Counted from the first letter of the stretch, positions 1 to 6,407 are shown. The stretch: 8,952 bases of DNA from Spirochaetota bacterium (GCA_009908925.1 JAAAOH010000211.1:1-8952); one strand, 5' to 3'. Made by a program: numbers and translations. Notes: generated by a model not told the origin, from the sequence alone.

Positions 1-28
1 GGAATAACGGAAGAAGGAGGACAAAACT

Positions 29-124
29 ATGTCTGCTGGAGCAGTTATTTTCATGATTCTCGGGCTTCTTCTCACCTGGGGCGGTGCCGCTGTATGCATC
101 GGAATCGCCATGAAGAAGCGCTAA
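29..124 (+). CDS. MetS-family small subunit of an NSS sodium symporter (31-aa microprotein)
   Basis: A 31-codon ORF with a strong Shine-Dalgarno (AAGGAGG at 14-20) eight bases before the ATG. The product is one hydrophobic helix (about residues 5-27, with LLLTWGGAA in the middle) ending in a positive tail, MKKR, so the C-terminus should stay in the cytoplasm. The pattern of a Gly- and Ile-rich helix with TWGG and a final IAMKK is what I recognise as the MetS-like small subunit found behind neurotransmitter:sodium symporter (NSS) genes. In Corynebacterium the MetP/MetS pair imports methionine and alanine and needs the small subunit. A TAA at 5-7 probably ends the large-subunit gene, which lies outside the window. 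The substrate cannot be told from this subunit. The family call is good but rests on a very short sequence. Confidence 0.8.
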   Translation: MSAGAVIFMILGLLLTWGGAAVCIGIAMKKR

Positions 125-182
125 GTATAGTACGTAGTAAGATTAGGATGGATGGTCGGCCCTGTTGGGTCGGCAATGAACG

Positions 183-213
183 GGCCCCGCTGTTTCAGCG
201 GGGCCTTTTTTTT
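183..213 (+). terminator. Rho-independent terminator after the MetS-like gene
   Basis: A perfect 10-bp GC-rich stem (GGCCCCGCTG at 183-192 pairs with CAGCGGGGCC at 196-205, loop TTT) is followed at once by eight T residues (206-213). This ends the plus-strand operon that holds the MetS-like gene. On the minus strand the stem is not followed by a T run, so it is at best a weak terminator for the SGNH operon that runs towards it. Confidence 0.93.
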
Positions 214-261
214 CGGAGGCGATGGTGCAGCAGCCGGGGGCCGGGCAGCGTCTCCGGCCGC

Positions 262-912
262 TCAGCGCAGCTTCTCGGCCAGCGCCTCGCCGAAGGCGCG
301 GTGGCCGTCGGCCTCCCAGTGTATTCCGTCCAGGGCGCTCGTGGCGACGACGCTCCCCGCGTCAAAGAATCCGCACCCGTAGGCTTCGGCGACCCGCGCG
401 TACTGCGCCGCGAATTGCTTCGACCTCTCGATGGCGCCCGCCCAGGATAGCTCGCTCCCCGCGTACGCGGGATCATCACCACCGAAGCGGGATGTTTCGC
501 CGATAGGAGGCGGTGCGACGAGAACGATCTGCGGCGCGCCACCTTCGGGGCCGGACCCGCTGCGCTGCACGATCTCCACAAGTCGACCGGCACCGTCCGC
601 GATCTCGTACGCCGAGGCACCGAATCGTGTCTTGAGGTCGTTCGTGCCGAGCATGATGACGACCACGTCGAGCGGCATGTGGCTCTTGAGACACGGCGGA
701 AGGTATGTCCGCCCGTTTCGATCGGGGTCGAGGGCGTCGTCGAACACCGTCGTTCGACCGTTGAGGCCCTCTTCGATGATCCGGTAGCCGTCGCCGAGCG
801 CCGCCGCAAGAACCCCGGGCCAGCGCTCGTGGGGGCCGAATCGCTCCATCCGCGCAGGATTCCATCCCCAGGTGTTGGAGTCTCCGTAACACAGAATCGT
901 CTTCGGGTTCAT
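262..912 (-). CDS. SGNH/GDSL hydrolase, arylesterase/acyltransferase-like
   Basis: A 216-residue serine esterase of the SGNH fold. All four blocks are visible: block I GDSNTWGW with nucleophile Ser12, block II around EEGLNGRTT (Gly49), block III GTND with Asn91, and block V DGIHW with Asp195 and His198. Length, the RTT segment after block II, 'LPPCL..H.PLD' (residues 71-82) and FFDAGSVV (182-189) resemble the Mycobacterium smegmatis arylesterase/acyltransferase (MsAcT) group, which hydrolyses small esters and can transfer acyl groups even in water. There is no signal peptide, so it should be cytosolic. It is the last gene of a four-gene minus-strand operon, 15 bases after the exchanger gene, with a strong AAGGAGG at 923-929. 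The natural substrate is unknown; the fold and catalytic residues are secure. Confidence 0.92.
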   Translation of the reverse strand: MNPKTILCYGDSNTWGWNPARMERFGPHERWPGVLAAALGDGYRIIEEGLNGRTTVFDDALDPDRNGRTYLPPCLKSHMPLDVVVIMLGTNDLKTRFGASAYEIADGAGRLVEIVQRSGSGPEGGAPQIVLVAPPPIGETSRFGGDDPAYAGSELSWAGAIERSKQFAAQYARVAEAYGCGFFDAGSVVATSALDGIHWEADGHRAFGEALAEKLR

Positions 913-921
913 TGCCGGATT

Positions 922-930
922 TCCTCCTTA
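922..930 (-). promoter_or_regulatory. Shine-Dalgarno fused to the preceding stop codon
   Basis: On the minus strand the TAA stop of the exchanger gene (928-930) runs straight into GGAGG, forming TAAGGAGGA. The stop codon thus supplies part of the ribosome binding site for the SGNH hydrolase, whose ATG starts at 912, about ten bases on. A ribosome finishing the exchanger is placed directly on the next start, which suggests coupled translation and fixes the 912 start. Confidence 0.8.
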
Positions 931-1971
931 TCCGATCGTGGTTGCAACAATCAGAAATCCGCCGACGTATACCAGGAACAAAAGAAAGCTCTCGAAGCCG
1001 ATATTGGCAATGCCGTGCTTCTCACGCCTGATGAGCCCCATGAGCAGGATGCTGGTGAGGAGGATCGTAAGCAGAATCAGAAACGTCGGGCGGGAGCCCA
1101 TTGCATGGTAGAGCGATCCGTCACGGTATGCGAGGTCGGCGACGGCGAGAAAGATCACGTCGAAGGCATTACCACCCATGATATCGCTCACCGCCAGGGT
1201 AAGCGCACCAATACGGACGGCGGCGACGGCGGTAACGAGCTCGGGGAAGGAGGTGGCGACGGCGGTAAAGAGGCCGCCGAGCAGGGTTTGACTCAGGCCG
1301 GTAGCCTCGGCGACTGCCACACCGGAGCGTGCGAGCGCGTAGCCGAATACGCCGATCGCCACGGCAGAGATCGCAAAGCGGGTCCATATCGACATCATTG
1401 AGCGGCTATCGCGCTCACCGCCACTGTGGACCTCCTCCTCGATCTGGGTATGCTCGGTGACCCGCGGCTGCCACATCGCCTGGCCCTTGGCCGTCATAAC
1501 GAGGCGCTGGCCGAACGCGTACGCGAGCAGAATCATGATGGTAACGGGGTGAACGCCGAACACCGAATATGCGGGTGTGAATGCAGCAAGCAGGGTCAGA
1601 ACCAGGAGTGAGATCAGAAGTGCGCCCTGCAGCATGTTCTCGTCGGAGGCGGCGGCGTGCTCCAGATTCGCCTTGCGATAGAGGCGGTCTGCGATCGCGA
1701 GAAACACCGTCTGCGCGGCGATGCCGCCCACGGCGTTACTTGCGGAAAGCTCCGGATGCCCTGTCGCGGCGGCGGTGACGGAGGTGGTTATCCCCGAAAG
1801 CGATGTGGTTGCACCCAGGAAGAGGGCGCCGGTCAGCGCCTGGCCGAGACCTGTCCGGCGGGCGATGCGTGCGGCGTAATCCGTGAGACGTACGCCGACC
1901 AGCGCCACGAGAACGGCTGAAACGAGGAAGACGATGGCATGTACCAAGAGCGGCCAGGTCGCGTCATACAT
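928..1971 (-). CDS. Na+/Ca2+ exchanger-family (CaCA) membrane protein with divergent alpha-1 repeat
   Basis: A 347-residue membrane protein with about ten hydrophobic helices in two halves, split by a hydrophilic acidic loop (about 156-194). Each half carries the CaCA alpha repeat. The second is canonical: ATSFPELVTAV (239-249, Glu244) then SDIMGGNAFD (262-271, Asp263). The first reads ATTSLSGITTSV (54-65), with Gly60 where Glu is expected, then SNAVGG (78-83, Asn79). In the archaeal exchanger NCX_Mj the two repeat glutamates coordinate Ca2+, so cation choice or stoichiometry may differ here. The length is close to usual for bacterial YrbG-type exchangers and the frame is intact, so it does not look like a pseudogene. 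It follows the MFS gene by 33 bases with only a weak ribosome site (GGATC). It is annotated as an inner-membrane cation antiporter by fold; the transported ion is uncertain. Confidence 0.82.
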   Translation of the reverse strand: MYDATWPLLVHAIVFLVSAVLVALVGVRLTDYAARIARRTGLGQALTGALFLGATTSLSGITTSVTAAATGHPELSASNAVGGIAAQTVFLAIADRLYRKANLEHAAASDENMLQGALLISLLVLTLLAAFTPAYSVFGVHPVTIMILLAYAFGQRLVMTAKGQAMWQPRVTEHTQIEEEVHSGGERDSRSMMSIWTRFAISAVAIGVFGYALARSGVAVAEATGLSQTLLGGLFTAVATSFPELVTAVAAVRIGALTLAVSDIMGGNAFDVIFLAVADLAYRDGSLYHAMGSRPTFLILLTILLTSILLMGLIRREKHGIANIGFESFLLFLVYVGGFLIVATTIG

Positions 1972-2004
1972 AGATGATCCGGATACAGTGTAGGTCCCGC
2001 GGTA

Positions 2005-3258
2005 CTAGGCGTCAACGGCGCCGGTGCGGCCTGTACCTACCGTGCGTGCCAGGAGGTAGGCCCCGAGACTTGGGATAATCACGAACAGGGTGAGCAACCG
2101 CACGGAAAGTCCCGCACCGAGTGCCGCCCCGGCAAGCGATGGAACAACCGCCCCTCCGAGCCCGCCGGTCCAGCCGATGGAGGCGATCGTAGCACCTGCC
2201 GACTCAGGTCGCTCATGGGAGATGTGCGAGATTATACCCGGGAAGAGGTTGGCGGTGGCGCACCCGAGCACGAAGAGCATGGCAGGGGCGACCGACGGAA
2301 AGACGGTCCAGACGACGGCAGCTGCGGCAAGCACCGCTATTGAACCGGTGAGAACCCGCACGGTAGCGAAGCGGCTGAACAGCCAGGTGCCCGCCGTCCG
2401 TCCCACGAGCACGCCCGCCATGAGATAGAGCGCAAGGAGCTCGCCGCCCGCTCGCGTCCCCGAAGCGAGGACGGTCTGGGCAGGCATCAATCCGAGAAGT
2501 ACTCCCTCGCTCCCCACGAGCAAGAGGCCGGCGGCGGCATATGTCCAGGTCGTACCCGCAATCGGACCGTCGCTTCCCCGGTGTGCACGTCGGCGCTCCG
2601 GGGTGACAGCCCCGGGCCCGCCCCCCGCATCGGCCGCGACACTGGGACCGCCCCCGGCGCCCGCACCGGCCCTCGCACCGGCACCGCTCCGGGGGAACAC
2701 GACAAAAGGGAGCACCAGAAGAAGCACCGCTCCCAGCACGCTCGCCGGCACCCAGTAGGCCTCCCAGCTCACGTCCATCGTCGCGGCAAGCACTGTCGCA
2801 AAAAGGGAAAGCAGCACCATTCCCGCACTGAGGGTGGCATTCACGGTCGCCGCAACCTGCCCCGGCTTCCATCGGCGCTGCGCCGCCGCGAACATTCCCG
2901 AGAGCGGGATTACAGCTCCCATCGACAGCCCGCGCAGGATCGCAACCGTAAGGGCCGCTCCGTATGAATGGAAAAGCAGGAACGGGCCCGACACGACAAC
3001 GAGGATCAGCGCCACACCAAGCGCCTCCTTGAATCGCACATGGGCGTGGCCTGCCCACAGAAGCAGCCCCACGACGAGGCCACCGAGGAAACGAAGGGAC
3101 ACCAGCAGCCCCTGCTGGGAGGGAGTGAGGTCGAGCGCCGTCGTCATGCGCTCGAGCGCAGCACCGGTCTCCGCCATCTCCATGCCCACGAGGAACATAG
3201 TGACGGCGAAGTAGACGAACGAGGCCGGAGAGGCGTGATGCGGTTCACTAGTGCTCAT
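2005..3258 (-). CDS. MFS transporter
   Basis: A 417-residue inner-membrane protein with two blocks of about six helices (residues 13-189 and 238-406) joined by a cytoplasmic loop, the layout of the major facilitator superfamily. The loop between helices 2 and 3 (about 68-78) keeps only a weak form of the usual motif A; the matching place in the second half is GRTAGTWLFSRFATVRVL (286-303). The central linker (190-235) is Gly/Ala/Pro rich and low in complexity. An in-frame TGA stands just before the ATG and the next Met (21) lies inside helix 1, so the start is firm, although the ribosome site (GAGG, very close) is poor. It sits between the unknown membrane protein and the exchanger in one operon. 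Direction and substrate cannot be told; a drug, sugar or organic-anion carrier are all possible. Confidence 0.85.
   Translation of the reverse strand: MSTSEPHHASPASFVYFAVTMFLVGMEMAETGAALERMTTALDLTPSQQGLLVSLRFLGGLVVGLLLWAGHAHVRFKEALGVALILVVVSGPFLLFHSYGAALTVAILRGLSMGAVIPLSGMFAAAQRRWKPGQVAATVNATLSAGMVLLSLFATVLAATMDVSWEAYWVPASVLGAVLLLVLPFVVFPRSGAGARAGAGAGGGPSVAADAGGGPGAVTPERRRAHRGSDGPIAGTTWTYAAAGLLLVGSEGVLLGLMPAQTVLASGTRAGGELLALYLMAGVLVGRTAGTWLFSRFATVRVLTGSIAVLAAAAVVWTVFPSVAPAMLFVLGCATANLFPGIISHISHERPESAGATIASIGWTGGLGGAVVPSLAGAALGAGLSVRLLTLFVIIPSLGAYLLARTVGTGRTGAVDA
2663..2687. repeat. Short GCACCG repeats in the MFS linker
   Basis: Three copies of GCACCGG/C (2663-2669, 2675-2681, 2681-2687) lie in a very GC-rich stretch that encodes the Gly/Ala-rich linker of the MFS transporter. 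They give the protein tract GAGARAGAGAGGG. This probably reflects slippage-prone DNA in a tolerant loop and has no evident function. Confidence 0.4.
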
Positions 3259-3290
3259 GCCTCACACGATCGCACAGTTCGTTCGCGTTG

Positions 3291-3815
3291 TCAGGCTGTA
3301 GCGGGCCGCGATTGACGTTTCTTGAATCGTTTGTTTGGGAGCAGAATCAGCATGGCTCCGGTTCCGGCTACCGCCGCAACCAGGTACTGATAGGCTATCA
3401 GCATCGGGAACACGAAGGGGAGAAACCCCGCGGCGATCTGCAACACGCCGCCGATGATGAAGAGGCCCGGCGTCCACCACAGCGCGTTCACAAGAAAAGC
3501 GGCGCCCATGAGAAAGAGCCAGAACACGCCGAGATAGGTAGCGAGAGGAAAGAGCGGTCGCACCTCGAACGAGAGAAACGACACCGCCATCCCCACCGCC
3601 ACTGTCGCAAGCCACAGCACCAGGATGTTTCTGAGCTTCTTCTGCTTCCAGGGCATGTATTTCACCATCGGGACGAACGCTATGACCGAGAGGACCAACC
3701 AGATCCAATTGGCGCGGAAATCCATGAAGAAATAGTGGGTGGTGAGCCAGCCGATGAGCTCAACAATCGCCCAGACGATGAATACGATTCGCGGCTTGTT
3801 CCAGTATTTGGCCAT
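3291..3815 (-). CDS. Multi-pass membrane protein of unknown function
   Basis: A 174-residue protein I do not recognise. It has five or six hydrophobic helices (about 10-28, 36-52, 63-81, 89-111, 113-134, 137-158), many aromatic residues, and a basic C-terminal tail (KRFKKR, 162-167), so the C-terminus is probably cytoplasmic. Helix 3 follows a basic loop (KQKK, 57-60), as expected from the positive-inside rule. The reading frame stays open far upstream, but that part is antisense to alaX; the ATG at 3815 is chosen because GGAG (3826-3829) lies ten bases before it and a promoter lies just beyond. It is the first gene of the four-gene operon, 32 bases before the MFS gene. It could be a partner of one of the transporters or an independent protein; nothing in it shows which. 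Confidence 0.8.
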   Translation of the reverse strand: MAKYWNKPRIVFIVWAIVELIGWLTTHYFFMDFRANWIWLVLSVIAFVPMVKYMPWKQKKLRNILVLWLATVAVGMAVSFLSFEVRPLFPLATYLGVFWLFLMGAAFLVNALWWTPGLFIIGGVLQIAAGFLPFVFPMLIAYQYLVAAVAGTGAMLILLPNKRFKKRQSRPATA

Positions 3816-3828
3816 AGTATCACTGCTC

Positions 3829-3851
3829 CATGTGCAGGAAGTCCCTGCATG
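3829..3851 (-). promoter_or_regulatory. Dyad/hairpin at the start of the four-gene operon
   Basis: TGCAGG (3833-3838) and CCTGCA (3844-3849) form a perfect inverted repeat around AAGTC. With one bulged base the pairing extends to CATG on the left (3829-3832) and ATG on the right (3849-3851). It lies just downstream of the predicted -10 element, so it is either an operator over the transcription start or a hairpin at the very 5' end of the mRNA, next to the ribosome site at 3826-3829. No T run follows it, so it is not a terminator. Confidence 0.5.
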
Positions 3852-3855
3852 TCTG

Positions 3856-3883
3856 AGTGTAAAGTTAGTAATTAGCGAGCCAA
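3856..3883 (-). promoter_or_regulatory. Predicted sigma70-type promoter of the four-gene minus operon
   Basis: Read on the minus strand, TTGGCT (3883-3878) and TACACT (3861-3856) are 16 bases apart. Each matches the -35 and -10 consensus at four of six positions. Transcription would start near 3849, giving a leader of about 35 bases before the ATG at 3815. The spacing is good and the site is in the right place, but the prediction is by eye. Confidence 0.45.
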
Positions 3884-3926
3884 GTGTGAAGCTGCTTCCA
3901 TCGGATCGCGCGGTAGACAATCGTGT

Positions 3927-3938
3927 TACAATGGAGTT
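3927..3938 (+). promoter_or_regulatory. Possible -10 element and close ribosome site of alaX
   Basis: TACAAT (3927-3932) matches the -10 consensus at five of six positions and lies only six bases before the ATG at 3939, so a transcript from it would start at or near the start codon and be nearly leaderless. No good -35 is seen 16-18 bases upstream. GGAG (3933-3936) is only two bases from the ATG, closer than usual. Either initiation is leaderless or the true promoter is elsewhere in the 123-base divergent region. Confidence 0.3.
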
Positions 3939-4643
3939 ATGACCAACCTTCTCTACCAAACCGACGCATACCTCAGAGAGTTCGATGCGGAGGTGACCGC
4001 CGTCGACGAAAATGCGCACGGAGTCTATCTCGACCGCACGGCGTTTTACCCCGGCGGAGGTGGTCAGCCGGCGGATACCGGGAGCCTGGCGTTCGAAGGG
4101 ACAACCGTGGCGGTCCCCGCGGTGAAGAAGGGCAATCTGCACGTGATAGACGGGGAGCTTCCGGCCGCCGGGACCGAGGTGCACGGCGTGCTCGACTGGG
4201 AGCGACGCTATCGGCTGATGCGAACGCACACGGCAATGCACATTCTCTGCGGCGTCGTGTGGCGCGACTACGGCGCCCAGGTCACAGGCGGTAACATGGA
4301 TCCGCTCTCCAGTCGCATGGATTTCGAGTTCACGCGGCTCGACTCCGAGCTCATCGGCGAAATCGAGGTCAAGGTGAACGAGGAGGTTGCCGCGGCGCGG
4401 GACGTGCGCGTAAAGATCCTTCCGCGTGAGGAAGCCTTCCGGATTCCCGACCTGATTCGCACCAAGATCAACCTCCTGCCGGAAGGGATCACCGAGGTAC
4501 GGACCGTGGAAGTGGTCGGTCTCGACCTGCAGGCCGACGGCGGCACGCACGTGGCAAACACCAGCGAGGTCGGCACGATCCGGCTGCCACGGTTCAAGAA
4601 CAAGGGGGGCGCCAACAAGCGCATCTATGTGGAACTCGAATAA
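3939..4643 (+). CDS. AlaX-type alanyl-tRNA editing protein
   Basis: A 234-residue stand-alone homologue of the alanyl-tRNA synthetase editing domain. Such proteins act in trans in the cytoplasm to hydrolyse Ser (or Gly) wrongly attached to tRNA-Ala. The N-terminal part has the glycine-rich motif FYPGGGGQPADTG (36-48) of the AlaX-M/AlaRS type; the editing core has HTAMH (His97, His101) and GGTHVANTSEVG (His204). In AlaRS and most AlaX proteins the residue four before this last His is a zinc-binding Cys; here it is Asp200. The rest of the site is intact, so the protein is probably folded and metal-bound, but activity should not be taken for granted. The length fits the AlaX-M class. It is divergent from the membrane-protein operon and leads a plus-strand unit; the next gene begins within or only four bases after its stop. 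Confidence 0.88.
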   Translation: MTNLLYQTDAYLREFDAEVTAVDENAHGVYLDRTAFYPGGGGQPADTGSLAFEGTTVAVPAVKKGNLHVIDGELPAAGTEVHGVLDWERRYRLMRTHTAMHILCGVVWRDYGAQVTGGNMDPLSSRMDFEFTRLDSELIGEIEVKVNEEVAAARDVRVKILPREEAFRIPDLIRTKINLLPEGITEVRTVEVVGLDLQADGGTHVANTSEVGTIRLPRFKNKGGANKRIYVELE

Positions 4644-4647
4644 GAGC

Positions 4648-5811
4648 ATGCTTCAGAAATACCATTTGGGACGTCGGGTTCGCCCGAATCGCGGCGGCCG
4701 CTGCTTCCGCCGCCGCGGCGGGTGCCACCGGGCGGTTCTCCTCATATGTGCTCTACTCTCCTCGGTCGCCGTCTGCGCTCCGGCCCAGGAGCCGCTGCAC
4801 GATGACTGGGTGCGTTTCGCCGTCGCCGGCCGCTCGGGCATGCTGGGATGGGGTGCCTCCTCGGTTCTCGAGTCGGGGCAGCCGCTTGTTGCCTCGCGGT
4901 ACGGGCCGGAGAAGGCCCTCGACGGAAACGCGGCGACGGCCTGGGTCGAGGGCGCCGCAGGCGAAGGTCGGGGCGAGCGCTACTATCTCTCTCTCAAAAG
5001 TGCCCCCGAGGCGCTCGGCTTCATAAACGGGTACGCGCAGAACCGCAGCCTCTTCGAGAAGAATCACCGCGTCCGGCGCCTGACGCTTCAGGTGTTCGCG
5101 AGCGTCCAGGTGAGCGGCTTCGCAACCGAGCGCGCTGAGCTCTTCGATGCGCGGGCGATTACCGATACACGAACCCTGCGCCTTTCGGACGTGATGGAGG
5201 CACAGCGAGTCCGCCTGCCGTTCAGTCGCCGGAGCGTGATCGCCGCGATGGAGGACTTTCGCACCTCCGAGGCGATCAGCACCTGGAGGTTTCCACAGGC
5301 CCGCGAGATGGGACTCGACGGCAGCGAAGGACTGCCACTGTATTTCCGTTACATTCTCCGCCTCGAGATAGATGACGTTTATCGCGGCACCGCCTGGGAG
5401 GACACCTGCATTGCAGAACTCTGGCCCGACTATGGAACCGCTAACACCGTCGCAATATCCGATGACGGTCGGGCACTCACCATCGAGACGGCCGAGGGAG
5501 ACCGCGTCTCTACCTATGCTGATGCCGAGTCCGTTCTTTCCCTCGTCGAGACCGGCGGGAACGGCGAGTGGGCCATCGTGCTGCGTGAGCCCGCCTATCA
5601 GGGGGAGGGACGCGCGGAAACCGCGTACGCCGTCGTCCACACGCCCACCGGACGTGACGTCGGTGCGATGCTGTTCGGCGACTCCGCCCTTCTCGGCCCC
5701 GAGATACTGCCTGTCGGCTTCAGCAACCGGGCGGGAAACACATACGTGGAGTACGAAAACCTCCGAACGGGAGAGACCGGACGGGTGCTCTGCAGCCTCT
5801 ACGGTGAATAG
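4648..5811 (+). CDS. Secreted protein with discoidin/NADase-type glycan-binding-like domain
   Basis: A protein of 387 residues from the ATG at 4648; an in-frame ATG at 4627 would add seven residues and overlap alaX by 17 bases. I prefer 4648 because the basic n-region is already long and the start lies four bases after the alaX stop; neither has a clear ribosome site. Numbered from 4627, a hydrophobic segment (36-51) and APA|QE suggest a signal peptide cut near residue 54. Residues about 75-265 look like a discoidin-like domain: ALDGNAATAWVEG (97-109), FINGYAQNRSLFEKNHRVRRL (132-152) and EIDDVYRGTAWEDTCIAEL (247-265). This resembles the NADase-type glycan-binding domain common in spirochaete exported proteins. 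The C-terminal part (270-394) contains no motif I know. It should act in the periplasm or outside the cell, as a binding protein rather than an enzyme. VAVC is a poor lipobox, so a lipoprotein is less likely. Confidence 0.72.
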   Translation: MLQKYHLGRRVRPNRGGRCFRRRGGCHRAVLLICALLSSVAVCAPAQEPLHDDWVRFAVAGRSGMLGWGASSVLESGQPLVASRYGPEKALDGNAATAWVEGAAGEGRGERYYLSLKSAPEALGFINGYAQNRSLFEKNHRVRRLTLQVFASVQVSGFATERAELFDARAITDTRTLRLSDVMEAQRVRLPFSRRSVIAAMEDFRTSEAISTWRFPQAREMGLDGSEGLPLYFRYILRLEIDDVYRGTAWEDTCIAELWPDYGTANTVAISDDGRALTIETAEGDRVSTYADAESVLSLVETGGNGEWAIVLREPAYQGEGRAETAYAVVHTPTGRDVGAMLFGDSALLGPEILPVGFSNRAGNTYVEYENLRTGETGRVLCSLYGE

Positions 5812-5857
5812 CCCGCTTGTCGCGCGTGCCGGCGTTCGGCTATGCTCTGCGATCGAG

Positions 5858-6370
5858 ATGGGATTTCTTCGACGCATCCTGACCGGTAGCTCGCGCGGCG
5901 AGTCCCGGACGCCGAAACCCGCGAGGGCCCCGAACCCCGCCGGTGAGCCTGCCCCTCCTGCGGCCGATGCACTCGCACCGCAGGCCGCTACCGAGCCGGT
6001 CGACGCGGTGTTTGCCTGCGAGCATCCCGGCTGTCGGGGGACCGCGGATCTCATTGCCGGGAAGCATAGCGGAATCGAGACGAGCCGCTTCGAAGCGCCA
6101 GGCGACGCGAACGGCCTGCGAGGGACCCTCGAAGACCTTCAACGGAGGTACGCCGGCCGAGTGGCCGTCGTTGTAGTCGACGAAACGCTCCTCCACCGCA
6201 TCCTCAGCACGCTCGAAGGTCTGCCGCCGGAAGAGACCACCCTGCCGCACATGGAGGTGGCAAGCATCACCAGACTCAAGCTTCGCCCCGACCTCTCCTA
6301 CAGCCTGAGCCTCAACGACACCGAACACCTCGACGGCGTCACAAAAAGCGATCGTTTCCGCATGCTGTAG
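5858..6370 (+). CDS. Degenerate histidine-phosphatase (phosphoglycerate-mutase)-like protein, probably non-catalytic
   Basis: A 170-residue protein. After a Pro/Ala-rich, probably disordered N-terminus (about 11-48), residues 49-160 follow the order of a histidine-phosphatase core: DAVFACEHPGCRGTADLIA (49-67) stands where 'v.sSpl.Ra.qTAe.i' is usual, RVAVVVVDETLLHRIL (101-116) where 'vvvVSHGg.ir.ll' is usual, and ASITRLKL (135-142) with LSLNDTEHLDG (150-160) matches the typical C-terminal 'naSitrl...lNdt.HL'. The N-terminal RHG motif is absent and the SHG catalytic His is replaced (VDE), so phosphatase or mutase activity is unlikely. The frame is intact. The ATG at 5858 is the only good start; upstream the frame lies antisense or out of frame within the preceding gene. 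A possible weak promoter (TTGTCG 5817-5822, TATGCT 5841-5846, 18 apart) precedes it. The role is unknown. Confidence 0.68.
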   Translation: MGFLRRILTGSSRGESRTPKPARAPNPAGEPAPPAADALAPQAATEPVDAVFACEHPGCRGTADLIAGKHSGIETSRFEAPGDANGLRGTLEDLQRRYAGRVAVVVVDETLLHRILSTLEGLPPEETTLPHMEVASITRLKLRPDLSYSLSLNDTEHLDGVTKSDRFRML

Positions 6371-6407
6371 TTCGCGTTGGCAGGTTCAGGCGGGCTGGGA
6401 TCCCGGT

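Noticed and set aside
150..180. Possible hairpin GGCCC-TGTT-GGGTC before the terminator
   Set aside because: The stem is short and mismatched with no T run on either strand; the strong terminator at 183-213 explains the region.
679..1401. Open plus-strand frame of 240 codons
   Set aside because: It lies antisense to the SGNH hydrolase and the CaCA gene, is rich in charged low-complexity residues, and the minus strand encodes clear families. High GC content keeps antisense frames open.
3816..4649. N-terminal extension of the 174-residue membrane protein
   Set aside because: The extension is antisense to alaX, hydrophilic and unlike the membrane part; a ribosome site and promoter support the ATG at 3815.
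5372..5857. N-terminal extension of the phosphatase-like protein
   Set aside because: This part overlaps the secreted protein gene in another frame and is Pro/Ser/Arg rich, typical of a shadow frame.
4753..6054. Open minus-strand frame of 433 codons
   Set aside because: It is antisense to the secreted discoidin-like protein and the phosphatase-like gene, and its translation has no domain signal.
6391..6404. Possible terminator around GGGATCCC between the convergent genes
   Set aside because: The palindrome has no loop, longer pairings are only four bases, and no T run follows on either strand.
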